From: Rivihabitans pingtungensis
GTDB lineage: Bacteria; Pseudomonadota; Gammaproteobacteria; Burkholderiales; Aquaspirillaceae
Assembly: GCF_003201855.1 (NCBI RefSeq)
Contig: NZ_QJKI01000027.1
Coordinates: 1 to 46,167 of the forward strand
Direction of reading: 5' to 3'
DNA length: 46,167 bases
Shown here piece by piece: positions 1 to 7,957 of this stretch (positions within the stretch are counted from its first letter, which is position 1; every line of letters begins with the position of its first letter). The position numbers were made by a program, and so were the translations under genes. Under the pieces are notes generated by a model that was not told the origin of the DNA, did no database searches, and worked only from the letters and a program-made list of their open reading frames with translations.

Positions 1-50
1 GCCCATTCTTCGTCGCTGACATCGGATGGGTAAGGTTTGCGGTTTTCCAT
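1..50 (-). CDS. IS5-family transposase, N-terminal fragment (runs off the window)
   Basis: Starting at the ATG at 50-48 on the minus strand, the translation is MENRKPYPSDVSDEEWA. The stretch YPSDVSDEEW is the typical N-terminus of IS5-type (DDE) transposases. Only about 17 residues are visible, so no catalytic residue can be seen and it cannot be told whether the gene is intact. It reads away from the copper-type genes to its right. Confidence 0.7.
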   Translation of the reverse strand, partial: MENRKPYPSDVSDEEW

Positions 51-93
51 GGGGCTTGGATTTTACCGCTATGGGATAGTTCAGAACAGGCTC
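1..93 (-). mobile_element. End of an IS5-family insertion sequence (partial)
   Basis: Positions 73-93, read on the minus strand, begin GAGCCTGTTCTGAACTATCC, a sequence of the terminal-inverted-repeat type seen in IS5-family elements. It is followed inward by the start of a transposase reading frame. The base triplet TAA at 94-96 next to the end could be one copy of the target duplication, since several IS5 subgroups duplicate TNA. Only this end lies in the window, so the other inverted repeat and the duplication cannot be checked. Family assignment is from recognition of the end and the transposase N-terminus. Confidence 0.7.
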
Positions 94-158
94 TAAACCC
101 CACCCCGCCAACCCCGCGCCGCCATGCCTGTTTGCGGCGCGCGCCTTGCCCCCACCAT

Positions 159-178
159 GCATGACAGAATTGTCATGC
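159..178. promoter_or_regulatory. Copper-type (CusR/CopR-like) operator
   Basis: GCATGACAGAATTGTCATGC is a perfect inverted repeat with 8-base arms and a 4-base spacer. Its core TGACA-N4-TGTCA matches the core of known CusR/PcoR/CopR copper boxes (ATGACAANNTTGTCAT). It lies 88 bases ahead of the Met/His-rich protein and the multicopper oxidase, which is the expected place for a copper-responsive two-component regulator. No copRS-like genes are in the window. Confidence 0.6.
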
Positions 179-266
179 GCGGGTCAGCTCTGTGACCAGG
201 GGCGGCAGGCATCATCTCACCATGTTCAACACGTTTCTGCGGAAACATTCTGAAAAGGTCAAGATC

Positions 267-530
267 ATGCTGCTGCCCCTCCTGAAAAACACCCGAATCC
301 TGTTGCTGGCCGCCTTGCTGACGCCGGCCATGGTCATGGCGGATGGCGGCCTGGACCGCGTGCGCGAGATGCGGGAACGCCAAGCATCCAGCGCGGTCAA
401 CAGCCCAGCCGCGATTTCCTCCCCTCAGCACTCATCCATGCCACAACACGGGATGCCACACTGCCCGTCCTGCCCGCCGCAAGGCATGCAGCCTGAGCAC
501 AAGATGATGATGATGCCGGGCATGAAATAA
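267..530 (+). CDS. Small exported Met/His-rich protein, probably copper-binding
   Basis: An 87-residue protein with a hydrophobic signal sequence (LLPLLKNTRILLLAALLTPAMVMA, cleavage expected near residue 25). Its mature C-terminus is dense in Met, His and Cys, with MPQHGMPHCPSC at about residues 54-65 and a tail of HKMMMMPGMK. Such residues bind Cu(I)/Cu(II) in periplasmic copper proteins. The start at 267 was chosen because the signal peptide begins there; an upstream in-frame ATG at 192 would add a non-hydrophobic leader. The gene follows a copper-type operator and precedes a multicopper oxidase by 90 bases, so a periplasmic copper carrier or sink is the best guess. No exact family is recognised. 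Confidence 0.6.
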   Translation: MLLPLLKNTRILLLAALLTPAMVMADGGLDRVREMRERQASSAVNSPAAISSPQHSSMPQHGMPHCPSCPPQGMQPEHKMMMMPGMK

Positions 531-620
531 GCCTCCCATGCGCGCGCCACAGGCTGATTTGTAGGCAATGTGGCGTTGCGGCTTTTGGTCGCCAACCGCT
601 TTCTGATCGGAGCACGTCTG

Positions 621-2114
621 ATGCATCGCCGCACCGTATTGACCGCCTGCCTGGCGGCCCCGTTTTTCCCACTATTAGCCCGCGCCCAAGGCGCGGTCGA
701 TTCCACGATGGACCACGCCGCCATGGGCCACGCCATGCCGGCGGCGCCGGCTGCCGGCGCGTCGCCGCGTCCGCCGGGCGGCGCGCCGCTGGCCGCCTGG
801 CCCACGCTGGGCGCGCGCGGCGAATTGCGCGCTGCGCCCGGCCTGCTGCACTGGGGCGGCGGGCTGAACACCCCCAGCTGGGGCTATAACGGCGCGGCGC
901 TGGGCCCGCTGCTGGAATGGCGCGCGGGCGAGGCGGTGGACATGACCCTGGTCAACGCCCTGCCCGAAGCCAGCAATATCCACTGGCATGGGCTGGAAGT
1001 GCCAGCCAGCGAAGACGGCCACCCGCGCGACGCGGTGGAGGCCGGCCAGCGCCGCGCCTATCGCTTTACCGTGCCCGAGGTGGACGGCCTGTTCTGGTAT
1101 CACCCACACCCGCACGGCCGCACTGCCTTTCAGGTGGCCATGGGCCTGGCCGGGCCGATTCGCGTGCGCGGCGGGCGCTCGCCGCTGCCTGCCGACGGCA
1201 TCGACGAGCGCGTGCTGATGATCACCGACCAGCGCCTGCTGGCCGACGGACGCATTGCCCCGCACAGCGACGCCGACTGGATGGACGGCCGCGAAGGCGA
1301 CCTGCTGCTGGTCAACGGCCAATACCAGCCGGTGCTGAGCGTGCGCGCTGGCGGCTGGCTGCGCCTGCGCCTGATCAACGCCTGCGCCGCCCGCTACCTG
1401 CACCTGAGCCTGCCCGGCCATCTCTGGCGGCAAATCGGCGCCGATGGCGGCTGGCTGGAGCAGGTGCAAGCGCCGGTCAAACAACTCTTGCTGGTGCCAG
1501 GCGAGCGCGCCGATGTGCTGGTGGCGCTGGATGGCGCGCCGGGCAGCCGGGCGGTGTTGCAATCGCTGCCCTATGTGCGTGGCAAGATGGTCAGTGCCGA
1601 GCAAAGCCGGCCCGAGCCCATCCTGAGCGTGCATTACCAGCGCACCGCCGCCCAGGCGCGCCCGCCGCTGCCGCGCCGCCTGGCCGACATCGCCCCGCTG
1701 CCGGCGCCGGCCGTGCGCCGCGAGGTGGTGCTGAGCGAAACCATGTCGATGGAAGGCGGCAAACACCAGATGGCCTTTTTGATCAACGACCGCCGCTACG
1801 ACGACATGAACCGCGCCGATTTCACCGGCAAGGTGGGCGAAGTGGAAGAATGGACGGTGCACAACCGCTCAGACATGGACCACCCCTTCCACCTGCACGG
1901 TGCGGCGTTTCAGGTGCAATGGCGGCAAGCCAGCGCCCAACACCCGCGCGCGCCGGAAACCCTGCGCGCCTGGCGCGACGTGGTCAACCTGAAGCCGGAC
2001 GAATCGCTGGCGCTGCGCTTTGTGCAACGCCAGCCCGGCGACCGGCTGTTCCACTGCCATATTCTGGAACACGAAGACCAGGGGATGATGGCTACGCTGC
2101 GGGTGGTGGGGTAG
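621..2114 (+). CDS. Multicopper oxidase, periplasmic (CopA/CueO-type)
   Basis: A 497-residue three-cupredoxin oxidase that couples one-electron oxidation of a substrate (often Cu(I) in this family) to reduction of O2. The copper-ligand signatures are in order: HWHG at about 121-124, WYHPHPHG at about 159-166, HPFHLHG in the last fifth, and HCHILEHEDQGM near the C-terminus, which holds the Cys-His-His-Met set of the type 1/2/3 sites. The N-terminus MHRRTVLTACLAAPFFPLLA looks like a twin-arginine or Sec signal. A Met/His patch (MDHAAMGHAMP) follows at residues 30-40. ATG at 621 has GGAG 8 bases upstream; a GTG at 570 in the same frame is less likely. It probably forms one copper-induced unit with the gene at 267. 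Confidence 0.88.
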   Translation: MHRRTVLTACLAAPFFPLLARAQGAVDSTMDHAAMGHAMPAAPAAGASPRPPGGAPLAAWPTLGARGELRAAPGLLHWGGGLNTPSWGYNGAALGPLLEWRAGEAVDMTLVNALPEASNIHWHGLEVPASEDGHPRDAVEAGQRRAYRFTVPEVDGLFWYHPHPHGRTAFQVAMGLAGPIRVRGGRSPLPADGIDERVLMITDQRLLADGRIAPHSDADWMDGREGDLLLVNGQYQPVLSVRAGGWLRLRLINACAARYLHLSLPGHLWRQIGADGGWLEQVQAPVKQLLLVPGERADVLVALDGAPGSRAVLQSLPYVRGKMVSAEQSRPEPILSVHYQRTAAQARPPLPRRLADIAPLPAPAVRREVVLSETMSMEGGKHQMAFLINDRRYDDMNRADFTGKVGEVEEWTVHNRSDMDHPFHLHGAAFQVQWRQASAQHPRAPETLRAWRDVVNLKPDESLALRFVQRQPGDRLFHCHILEHEDQGMMATLRVVG

Positions 2115-2137
2115 CGGAAAGGCAGGGGGAGATGGAG

Positions 2138-2162
2138 AGCGAAGCCGCAAAGCGGCTTCGCT
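2138..2162. repeat. Strong hairpin after the multicopper oxidase
   Basis: AGCGAAGCCGC and GCGGCTTCGCT form a perfect 11-bp stem with an AAA loop, 23 bases after the oxidase stop. There is no T-run behind it, so it may be an mRNA 3'-end stabiliser or a weak terminator rather than a classic intrinsic terminator. It also marks the border between high-GC DNA and the AT-rich island to the right. Confidence 0.5.
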
Positions 2163-2339
2163 GATGGTGATGAGTGCGGGTGCTGATCATGAAAACCCGC
2201 AGCGTGAACGCAATCCTGGGACTTTGTCTGATTGACCCATAACAGATTGGACGGCGACAATAGAGTTACGAGGCGCGGGCAAACATTCACGCTGTTGCTC
2301 TTGTTTGGGGGCGCCCTCCAACGCACCACCAAAAATCAT

Positions 2340-3437
2340 TCAATAGTCACTCACCCAGTCAACTTCCGAAGGGAGCGACATATTAACAATCTCAAATTTA
2401 TCTGCACTATCAACAAGAAAACCCCTCATCCTAACAAGACTATAAGCATATTTTTTAGCAATACGTTTATCGCCCCCTAAAATACCACACTTAACCAGAT
2501 CCTCCACAGGCATTTTACTTGAAGAGCACACCGTCACGATGCCAACACTCAGCCCTTTTCGTATAGCTCGAATCAAAATAAATGGAGGCACCACGGTGAA
2601 CACATTACGAGTATTTTTATACCGACCATCCCCCTCAGAACGATGCGGATTGACCTCAAAATAAGAGACCTTCATCACGGGAAGAAAATATCTATGTTTT
2701 GCATCAGGCTGAAACTCAAATAAATACAGACTCCATTCGGCAAGTAATCTAGTAGGAGAGGAGAGCGATGGTAGCTTTTCAGGCAACCCAGAATCTTTAC
2801 GTACAGCCGCCCTTCCTTTCCAAGGCGCAACAAGAAAATACTTTACAACCTTAAACTGCTCGCAAATCATACGCCTCACGGAAAGCAGGCTATAATTATC
2901 AACATGATACTTATAGTATATCGCAATCAAAACAGAGTCTGGCAACATCTTTACATTGGCATTTACATCATGATTTTTGCCATCAGTATATTTGTCAACA
3001 AACTGGTACAGCGCAAACATTCGTTTACGCATCCCCTCCTTCATTTCTGTCGCGACCTTTTCTAATGCCGCCCACTCCTCTTTTTCTTCTACCGTAAAAA
3101 TCTTCTCTGCCATAAGCGCCTTAACCAACTCTTTTGCCCCATCAGCGATAGCAGTTCTAGTAAAATCCATACCCCCAAGTTTCTTAACCACACTCGTTCC
3201 CAACCCTGACATCACCACTTTTAAAAAAGGACTAAATGGCAAAAAACAGACGGCGGAATCAATCATTAACTCACGAAAATCCTTAGCATCTTCTTCTAAT
3301 TTTTCCTCCAGATCTTTAAATTCATCCAAAATGCTATTTACCGCATCAAAATATACGTTCGCAACATCTGAAATTTGAAACCCTTTAATAAGGCCAGCAA
3401 TATCAGTACGTTCATCAGGGCTAAGAGGGCTTCCCAT
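2340..3437 (-). CDS. Unknown 365-residue protein, downstream partner of the 1300-residue gene
   Basis: I do not recognise this family. The N-terminal third has a charged, probably coiled helix (DEFKDLEEKLEEDAKDF, about residues 38-55). A hydrophobic Gly/Val-containing stretch follows (VCFLPFSPFLKVVMSGLG, about 63-80) that could contact a membrane. The C-terminal part looks globular, with many aromatic and basic residues. The ATG at 3437 has AAGGTG close upstream. The gene begins 23 bases after the stop of the large upstream gene on the same strand, so the two are very likely co-transcribed. Base composition is much more AT-rich than the surroundings and codon use differs, which suggests recent transfer. 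No catalytic motif can be named. Confidence 0.6.
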   Translation of the reverse strand: MGSPLSPDERTDIAGLIKGFQISDVANVYFDAVNSILDEFKDLEEKLEEDAKDFRELMIDSAVCFLPFSPFLKVVMSGLGTSVVKKLGGMDFTRTAIADGAKELVKALMAEKIFTVEEKEEWAALEKVATEMKEGMRKRMFALYQFVDKYTDGKNHDVNANVKMLPDSVLIAIYYKYHVDNYSLLSVRRMICEQFKVVKYFLVAPWKGRAAVRKDSGLPEKLPSLSSPTRLLAEWSLYLFEFQPDAKHRYFLPVMKVSYFEVNPHRSEGDGRYKNTRNVFTVVPPFILIRAIRKGLSVGIVTVCSSSKMPVEDLVKCGILGGDKRIAKKYAYSLVRMRGFLVDSADKFEIVNMSLPSEVDWVSDY

Positions 3438-3460
3438 ATCACACCTTATACCATGTTGTT

Positions 3461-6400
3461 TTATACATAACCACGATCAAAAGACTCAGGAATATCCGCG
3501 CTTGCAAAAGAGCTTGGCTCACGTCCAATCTCCGACCACCCGACTGCCGGTAAAAACTCACTTCCCGAATCCTCTCCATTGACGACAACAGGCTCAACCT
3601 CAACCTCTCCTAGCCGCTCATGTTCTGTTTCTACAGAGGTGCCATCGGGTAATTGAACCTTTGCCTTGCCTTTATCGGCATGACTCACACTTGAGAGAAG
3701 ATCCTTGGCCACATCGCTCAATACATTATCAGCAGCAGTGCCCTGTGAAGCCGATCCTGCCGCCTTGTAATATTGCTCCAGGATTTCTTGCTGCTTTTTC
3801 GGGTCGGTGATGTTGGAGCGGACCGAGTTGGCAAAGTCGTCGCCGTGCTTGGTGACTTGGGCGGTTTTGGCCAGGTCGGCGGCCAGGTCGGCGTAGTGTT
3901 TGGCGGCTTCGGTATTGGTTTTGAGCGCTTCCAGGGCGTTGGTCTGATTGCCGGCCAGGCCGGTGATGTCATTGAACAGATCGCTCTTGCCCAGCAGGGC
4001 CAGGGCGTTGGCCAGGCCGGTGGGGTCGGGTAGGGTTTTGCCTTCTTGCTGGCTCAACAGCGATTGCGCCAACTGGGCAGCTTGCAGATTGGCGGGCTCG
4101 GCGCGGCGGCTGTCGGTGCTGACCGGTTCGATGGCGGTCGGGTTGTCCGGAATCGGGTGTTCCTCCCATTTCCAGAAGCGGCTGTTGTCGATTTTCTCGC
4201 AGCTGTTGCACGCGCCCATGACGGCTTCGGCAAATACGCCTTTGGTGGGCAGACTGATGCGGAACGGTGTGTCGCGGAAGCCTTTTTCCGGCATGTAGTG
4301 CGCCATCAGGCGCGACACTGGTTTGCCATCCACTTCGATGCTATCGCTGGCAAAGCGGTAGACCGGATCCAGGTTCAGGCCCTTGGCCACCGGCATCACC
4401 AGGGTGTTGCCGACAATGCCGATCAGCCGGTTTTCCACCACGGAGGCCACACTGCGGCGCGGCGTCGGGGAGAGCAAGCGCGGCTCGGCGCCGCCTGGCG
4501 TGTAATTGGGGTTTTCGGTGGGGACTTCGATATCAAAGCCTTCCAGCAGCAGCAGGCGCCGGTCGGGGTCCATCTGCGCCCAGATGGCTTTGTGGTAGTA
4601 CTCCATATTGGTGTTGAGATGGTCGAGCAGCTCACCGCGCAGTTGCAAATCTTCCTGGCGTGGGCTTACCAGCTCAAAATCCTGCATGGGCGTTGGGCTC
4701 ATTGAAGCGCCGGCGCACAGGTCATCATTGGGTGCGGCCAGCAGCAGACGGGTATTGACGTAACGGGATTCATACTGGGCGCTCAGGCGCTCCAGATTGA
4801 CAACCGACCCTTCAGGCAGATTGGCCCATTCCAATGCCAGGCCAAAGTGCAGAATATCATCACGCTGCACGGCCAAGCGGCCGCTGATGGAACGGAAGGC
4901 AAAGTCAAATGCCGGCACGCTGCCGCTCATTTTGGCGCGTTTGTTGTCACCTGCGCGGGTCAGGGTGATGCGAGCATCCAGGTTGACGGTGGCGCCAGTG
5001 GTCATGCGCAGGCGCAGGCATTTGGCAAATTGCCCCACCGCGTTTACGCGGGCCAGCTCGATCTGGAACACCAGTTCACGCTGGGCATCGGGCGCTTTAT
5101 TCACCTTGAGGCGGATATCTTCGATTTCTTTGATAAAGCCCAGCCGGTTTTGCCAGTTTTGCTGATCTGCTTGCTGGTCAATCAATAGGTCGCGCAGCCA
5201 ATCTTCGTGCGCTTGGCCCAGCGCGGCCGCTACACCCGGCTGGCCAAACCAACTGTCGCCAATTTTACTCAGCACTTGGGCGTGCTGATCATCCATGGGT
5301 TTCTGGATTTTCTTCGGGCAGGCAAAATGCACGGTCAGGGTAAATTGCCCCGCAATCTCCAATACTGGCTCATCACAATAGCGGCCAGCCGGCACATTGT
5401 AATATACGTCGGCCTGCGATTTGCCCAACGCATTGACATCATAATAACGGCGCAAGGCATCAAAACCACGCACCAACCGGGCATATTGGCTACGCGGGGC
5501 ACGCAAGGCATAACGCAGCAAATCAGCCCAGCGGATTACCTTGGCATCGTCAAAAAAGCTCAGCGTCAACGGGATGAACAAACATTCCTGCACATCAACC
5601 AGCTCAGTATGCACCGCCAGATGACGCAGAACTTCAAAATACTCGATGGTGATGGCGTGACAGTGGTTGTAATTGGCCACCGACTCCGACTGCACAGTCG
5701 TGGTCTCCGATTGCGACATGCTGGTGACGACGGTGGTGCGTTGCGAGCGAATGGCAGAGGCGTGCTGGGTGGTTTTATCGCGGATGCTTTGCAAGGCGCT
5801 GGAAGAAATATCGCGCGAGGAAGATTGACTGGCCCAGGATTCCGACTGCCCTCGCGAGGCACTCAGGCCACCGGAATACCCCACTTTTGCGCTGATGCTG
5901 ATTTTGGGGTCAATCGGGGCATCCACGGCAGTTTGTGAGCCCATGCCAAAGCCAGCAGCAGAGCCTTTGGTTTTGACTTTGCTATGGCCTTCTGACATTT
6001 CATGAAGGGTGGCATCCACAATGTCGTTGATGTCACGATCCTGTGTCAGGGTATTGCTCAGGCTGTCTTCAGCCAGCTGGTTTTCCGAGCGGCTGGCGGT
6101 TTCCCGACGCTCCCAGTCATGGATGACGATCTGCTTTTTTTGCCCTGGCGCCAGCGGCAGTGAATACAGCAAATCCCCCATGCTGTAGCCATCGGCGCGC
6201 CACACTTGGCGAAAATTGAGAATATGTCCGTGGCAGATAGAGGCCGATTGCACCAATGGCAAGGGCGAATCCCACTGGATCGGATTGGCCATGCTGACCG
6301 TACGGCGTTTCATCAGCTGATTTTGCTGAGCGGTGACATAAGCGCGCTCGGCCTCCAGCCTGGCCAGCTCACGGCTCATCCACTCCAGATCAAGCAATTG

Positions 6401-7363
6401 TCGCGTATCACTGGCTGGCGACACCGGCAAGGCCTGCAATGTCGAGGCAGTAGGCTTGCCCTGTGCTTCCAGGCGGGCTTTTTCGGTTTTGATCAGTCCT
6501 TCCAGCTCGTTGGCGATGGAGGTGTTTTGATTGAGCCGTAACCGGGTTTCAACATCTGTAATTTGATTGCCAAATGTCCATCCAGAAGAGACTTTGCTTT
6601 GCTTGCTCCAATAGCTCAGCCGAGCCACAAAAGTCGGCACGGTATTGTAATTCGACAAATTGGCTTTGATTTCAGCCAAGCCAGACAGCCATACCGAGGT
6701 TTTGATCTCGGGTTCTGGCTCAACTTTTGGCTTGGGCTTTTTGGCGTCCTCGATGGCTTTTTGCAGCGTGCGAATGCGTAAACCAAGATTGCCCAGATAA
6801 CCTGGCGCGTTCATGATTTCCGGGTCGGTGGTGCGCACCACGGTGGTGAAAGCAAATTCTTCCAGCGCCCGGTTAGGCGTGGTGAAGTTGACGCAGCTGC
6901 CGCCGATGTCTTGCTGGTAAATGCTGTCCGGGCTGAGCAGGTCTTCCATCTCGGGCAGGCGGCCAGGTTTATCCTGGCAGCCGCAGCCATCATGCTCGGG
7001 CACGATGTCGGCCTGGGCAACGTCCAGCACCAGCAGGGTGAACTCTGGCAGCACACCATCAACCAGCACGATCTCCAGCTTGCTGTCCGGCGCAATGCTC
7101 AGCGTGGCATAGGCAAATTTATAGGATTCAGCAGGCACCGATATGCTGAAGTTGCCGGTGGCATCCGTCTTGCCTGCGACAACCGGATGAATAGGCAGAT
7201 TTTTGTAGCCCTCCACCGGTTTGCCCGCGTAGATGATGAATGACGCACCCTTGATCGGCTCGCCTTTTTTATCCAGCGCCCGCCCTTTCATGCTGCGAGG
7301 CTTGGCGCTGGTCAGGGTAGCTGGCGCATTGGAGAGAACAACAGGTTCTTTGCTTTCGGACAT
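3461..7363 (-). CDS. Unknown 1300-residue protein with carboxypeptidase-regulatory-like N-terminal domain
   Basis: A very large protein without signal peptide or transmembrane helices. Residues of about 20-115 (KGRALDKKGEPIKGASFIIY, then KTDATGNFSIS) read as a carboxypeptidase-regulatory/Cna-B-like beta-sandwich. A Cys-containing stretch (CGCQDKPGRLPEMEDLL) follows near 125-140, then long helical regions. A conserved-looking block is near 400-420 (LPLAPGQKKQIVIHDWERRE). A Ser/Thr/Gln-rich stretch lies at about 490-575, and an Ala-rich helical stretch near 1130-1175. The C-terminal 100 residues are low-complexity and their DNA is AT-richer. I chose ATG 7363 because good composition starts there; an in-frame ATG at 7474 would add 37 residues. 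Ribosome-binding signals are weak for both. It forms an operon with the 365-residue gene. Function unknown; a secreted or cell-surface scaffold is possible but unproven. Confidence 0.6.
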   Translation of the reverse strand: MSESKEPVVLSNAPATLTSAKPRSMKGRALDKKGEPIKGASFIIYAGKPVEGYKNLPIHPVVAGKTDATGNFSISVPAESYKFAYATLSIAPDSKLEIVLVDGVLPEFTLLVLDVAQADIVPEHDGCGCQDKPGRLPEMEDLLSPDSIYQQDIGGSCVNFTTPNRALEEFAFTTVVRTTDPEIMNAPGYLGNLGLRIRTLQKAIEDAKKPKPKVEPEPEIKTSVWLSGLAEIKANLSNYNTVPTFVARLSYWSKQSKVSSGWTFGNQITDVETRLRLNQNTSIANELEGLIKTEKARLEAQGKPTASTLQALPVSPASDTRQLLDLEWMSRELARLEAERAYVTAQQNQLMKRRTVSMANPIQWDSPLPLVQSASICHGHILNFRQVWRADGYSMGDLLYSLPLAPGQKKQIVIHDWERRETASRSENQLAEDSLSNTLTQDRDINDIVDATLHEMSEGHSKVKTKGSAAGFGMGSQTAVDAPIDPKISISAKVGYSGGLSASRGQSESWASQSSSRDISSSALQSIRDKTTQHASAIRSQRTTVVTSMSQSETTTVQSESVANYNHCHAITIEYFEVLRHLAVHTELVDVQECLFIPLTLSFFDDAKVIRWADLLRYALRAPRSQYARLVRGFDALRRYYDVNALGKSQADVYYNVPAGRYCDEPVLEIAGQFTLTVHFACPKKIQKPMDDQHAQVLSKIGDSWFGQPGVAAALGQAHEDWLRDLLIDQQADQQNWQNRLGFIKEIEDIRLKVNKAPDAQRELVFQIELARVNAVGQFAKCLRLRMTTGATVNLDARITLTRAGDNKRAKMSGSVPAFDFAFRSISGRLAVQRDDILHFGLALEWANLPEGSVVNLERLSAQYESRYVNTRLLLAAPNDDLCAGASMSPTPMQDFELVSPRQEDLQLRGELLDHLNTNMEYYHKAIWAQMDPDRRLLLLEGFDIEVPTENPNYTPGGAEPRLLSPTPRRSVASVVENRLIGIVGNTLVMPVAKGLNLDPVYRFASDSIEVDGKPVSRLMAHYMPEKGFRDTPFRISLPTKGVFAEAVMGACNSCEKIDNSRFWKWEEHPIPDNPTAIEPVSTDSRRAEPANLQAAQLAQSLLSQQEGKTLPDPTGLANALALLGKSDLFNDITGLAGNQTNALEALKTNTEAAKHYADLAADLAKTAQVTKHGDDFANSVRSNITDPKKQQEILEQYYKAAGSASQGTAADNVLSDVAKDLLSSVSHADKGKAKVQLPDGTSVETEHERLGEVEVEPVVVNGEDSGSEFLPAVGWSEIGREPSSFASADIPESFDRGYV

Positions 7364-7957
7364 GATGTAAACAGGCTCGACAAAAACGGTTTTTGGATAA
7401 ATCCAGCCATGCCGCCCACCTGTGCCGCGCGTCATGACAAGACATGCAATCAACGCAAAGAAATTGCCATCCATCCAGAACCCACGTCAACACACACCCC
7501 AGCAAGAAATGCCAGTAGAATTACCAATGCACAGAAAAAACCAATCAATAACATAGAGATATAAAACACATCACTGTCGCATTTTTTTCACACCCGCATG
7601 AGGGAATTTATTCCCCTCCTCTTTAATTTTCCGATAAAAATCCTCCCTACACGTGTAAAAACCATATTACCCATATCGATCCGGACTATTTTTCAACATC
7701 ACGCCCCAACAAAATCAGCCCCTCTTGATTTACACAAATAGAATAACCCATTACAGCACCGCATAAAAATTGGCATCGTGGCGCAAAAGCGCACAACACA
7801 ACCCCCAATACGGCAAAGAGGATGAAGTGAGCGGTCATGGGGCTGCCGCCCGCCTGCCCCAAGCCGCACGCAGGCTGGACACTCAACACGCCCATCCGCA
7901 CAAACCGCCGCCATGCTGGCATACTGCGCGTGTCTTGATTTTCGGGGGCGCGACGCC
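7364..7957. other. AT-rich intergenic region, no gene seen
   Basis: About 590 bases separate two divergently transcribed units. The stretch 7500-7760 is AT-rich and likely holds the promoter of the 1300-residue gene. An imperfect hairpin GAGGGAA-TTTA-TTCCCCTC sits at 7600-7618. Short reading frames here have poor composition and no ribosome-binding sites, and I see no RNA gene. Confidence 0.4.

Noticed and set aside
675..1862. Minus-strand open frame of 395 codons inside the multicopper oxidase
   Set aside because: His/Gln/Ala-rich shadow translation; the oxidase frame carries all copper motifs.
2340..7363. Polymorphic toxin with immunity gene
   Set aside because: The order and AT-rich tail recall such systems, but the tail is low-complexity without toxin motif, the downstream gene is too large for a usual immunity protein, and there is no secretion signal or pre-toxin motif.
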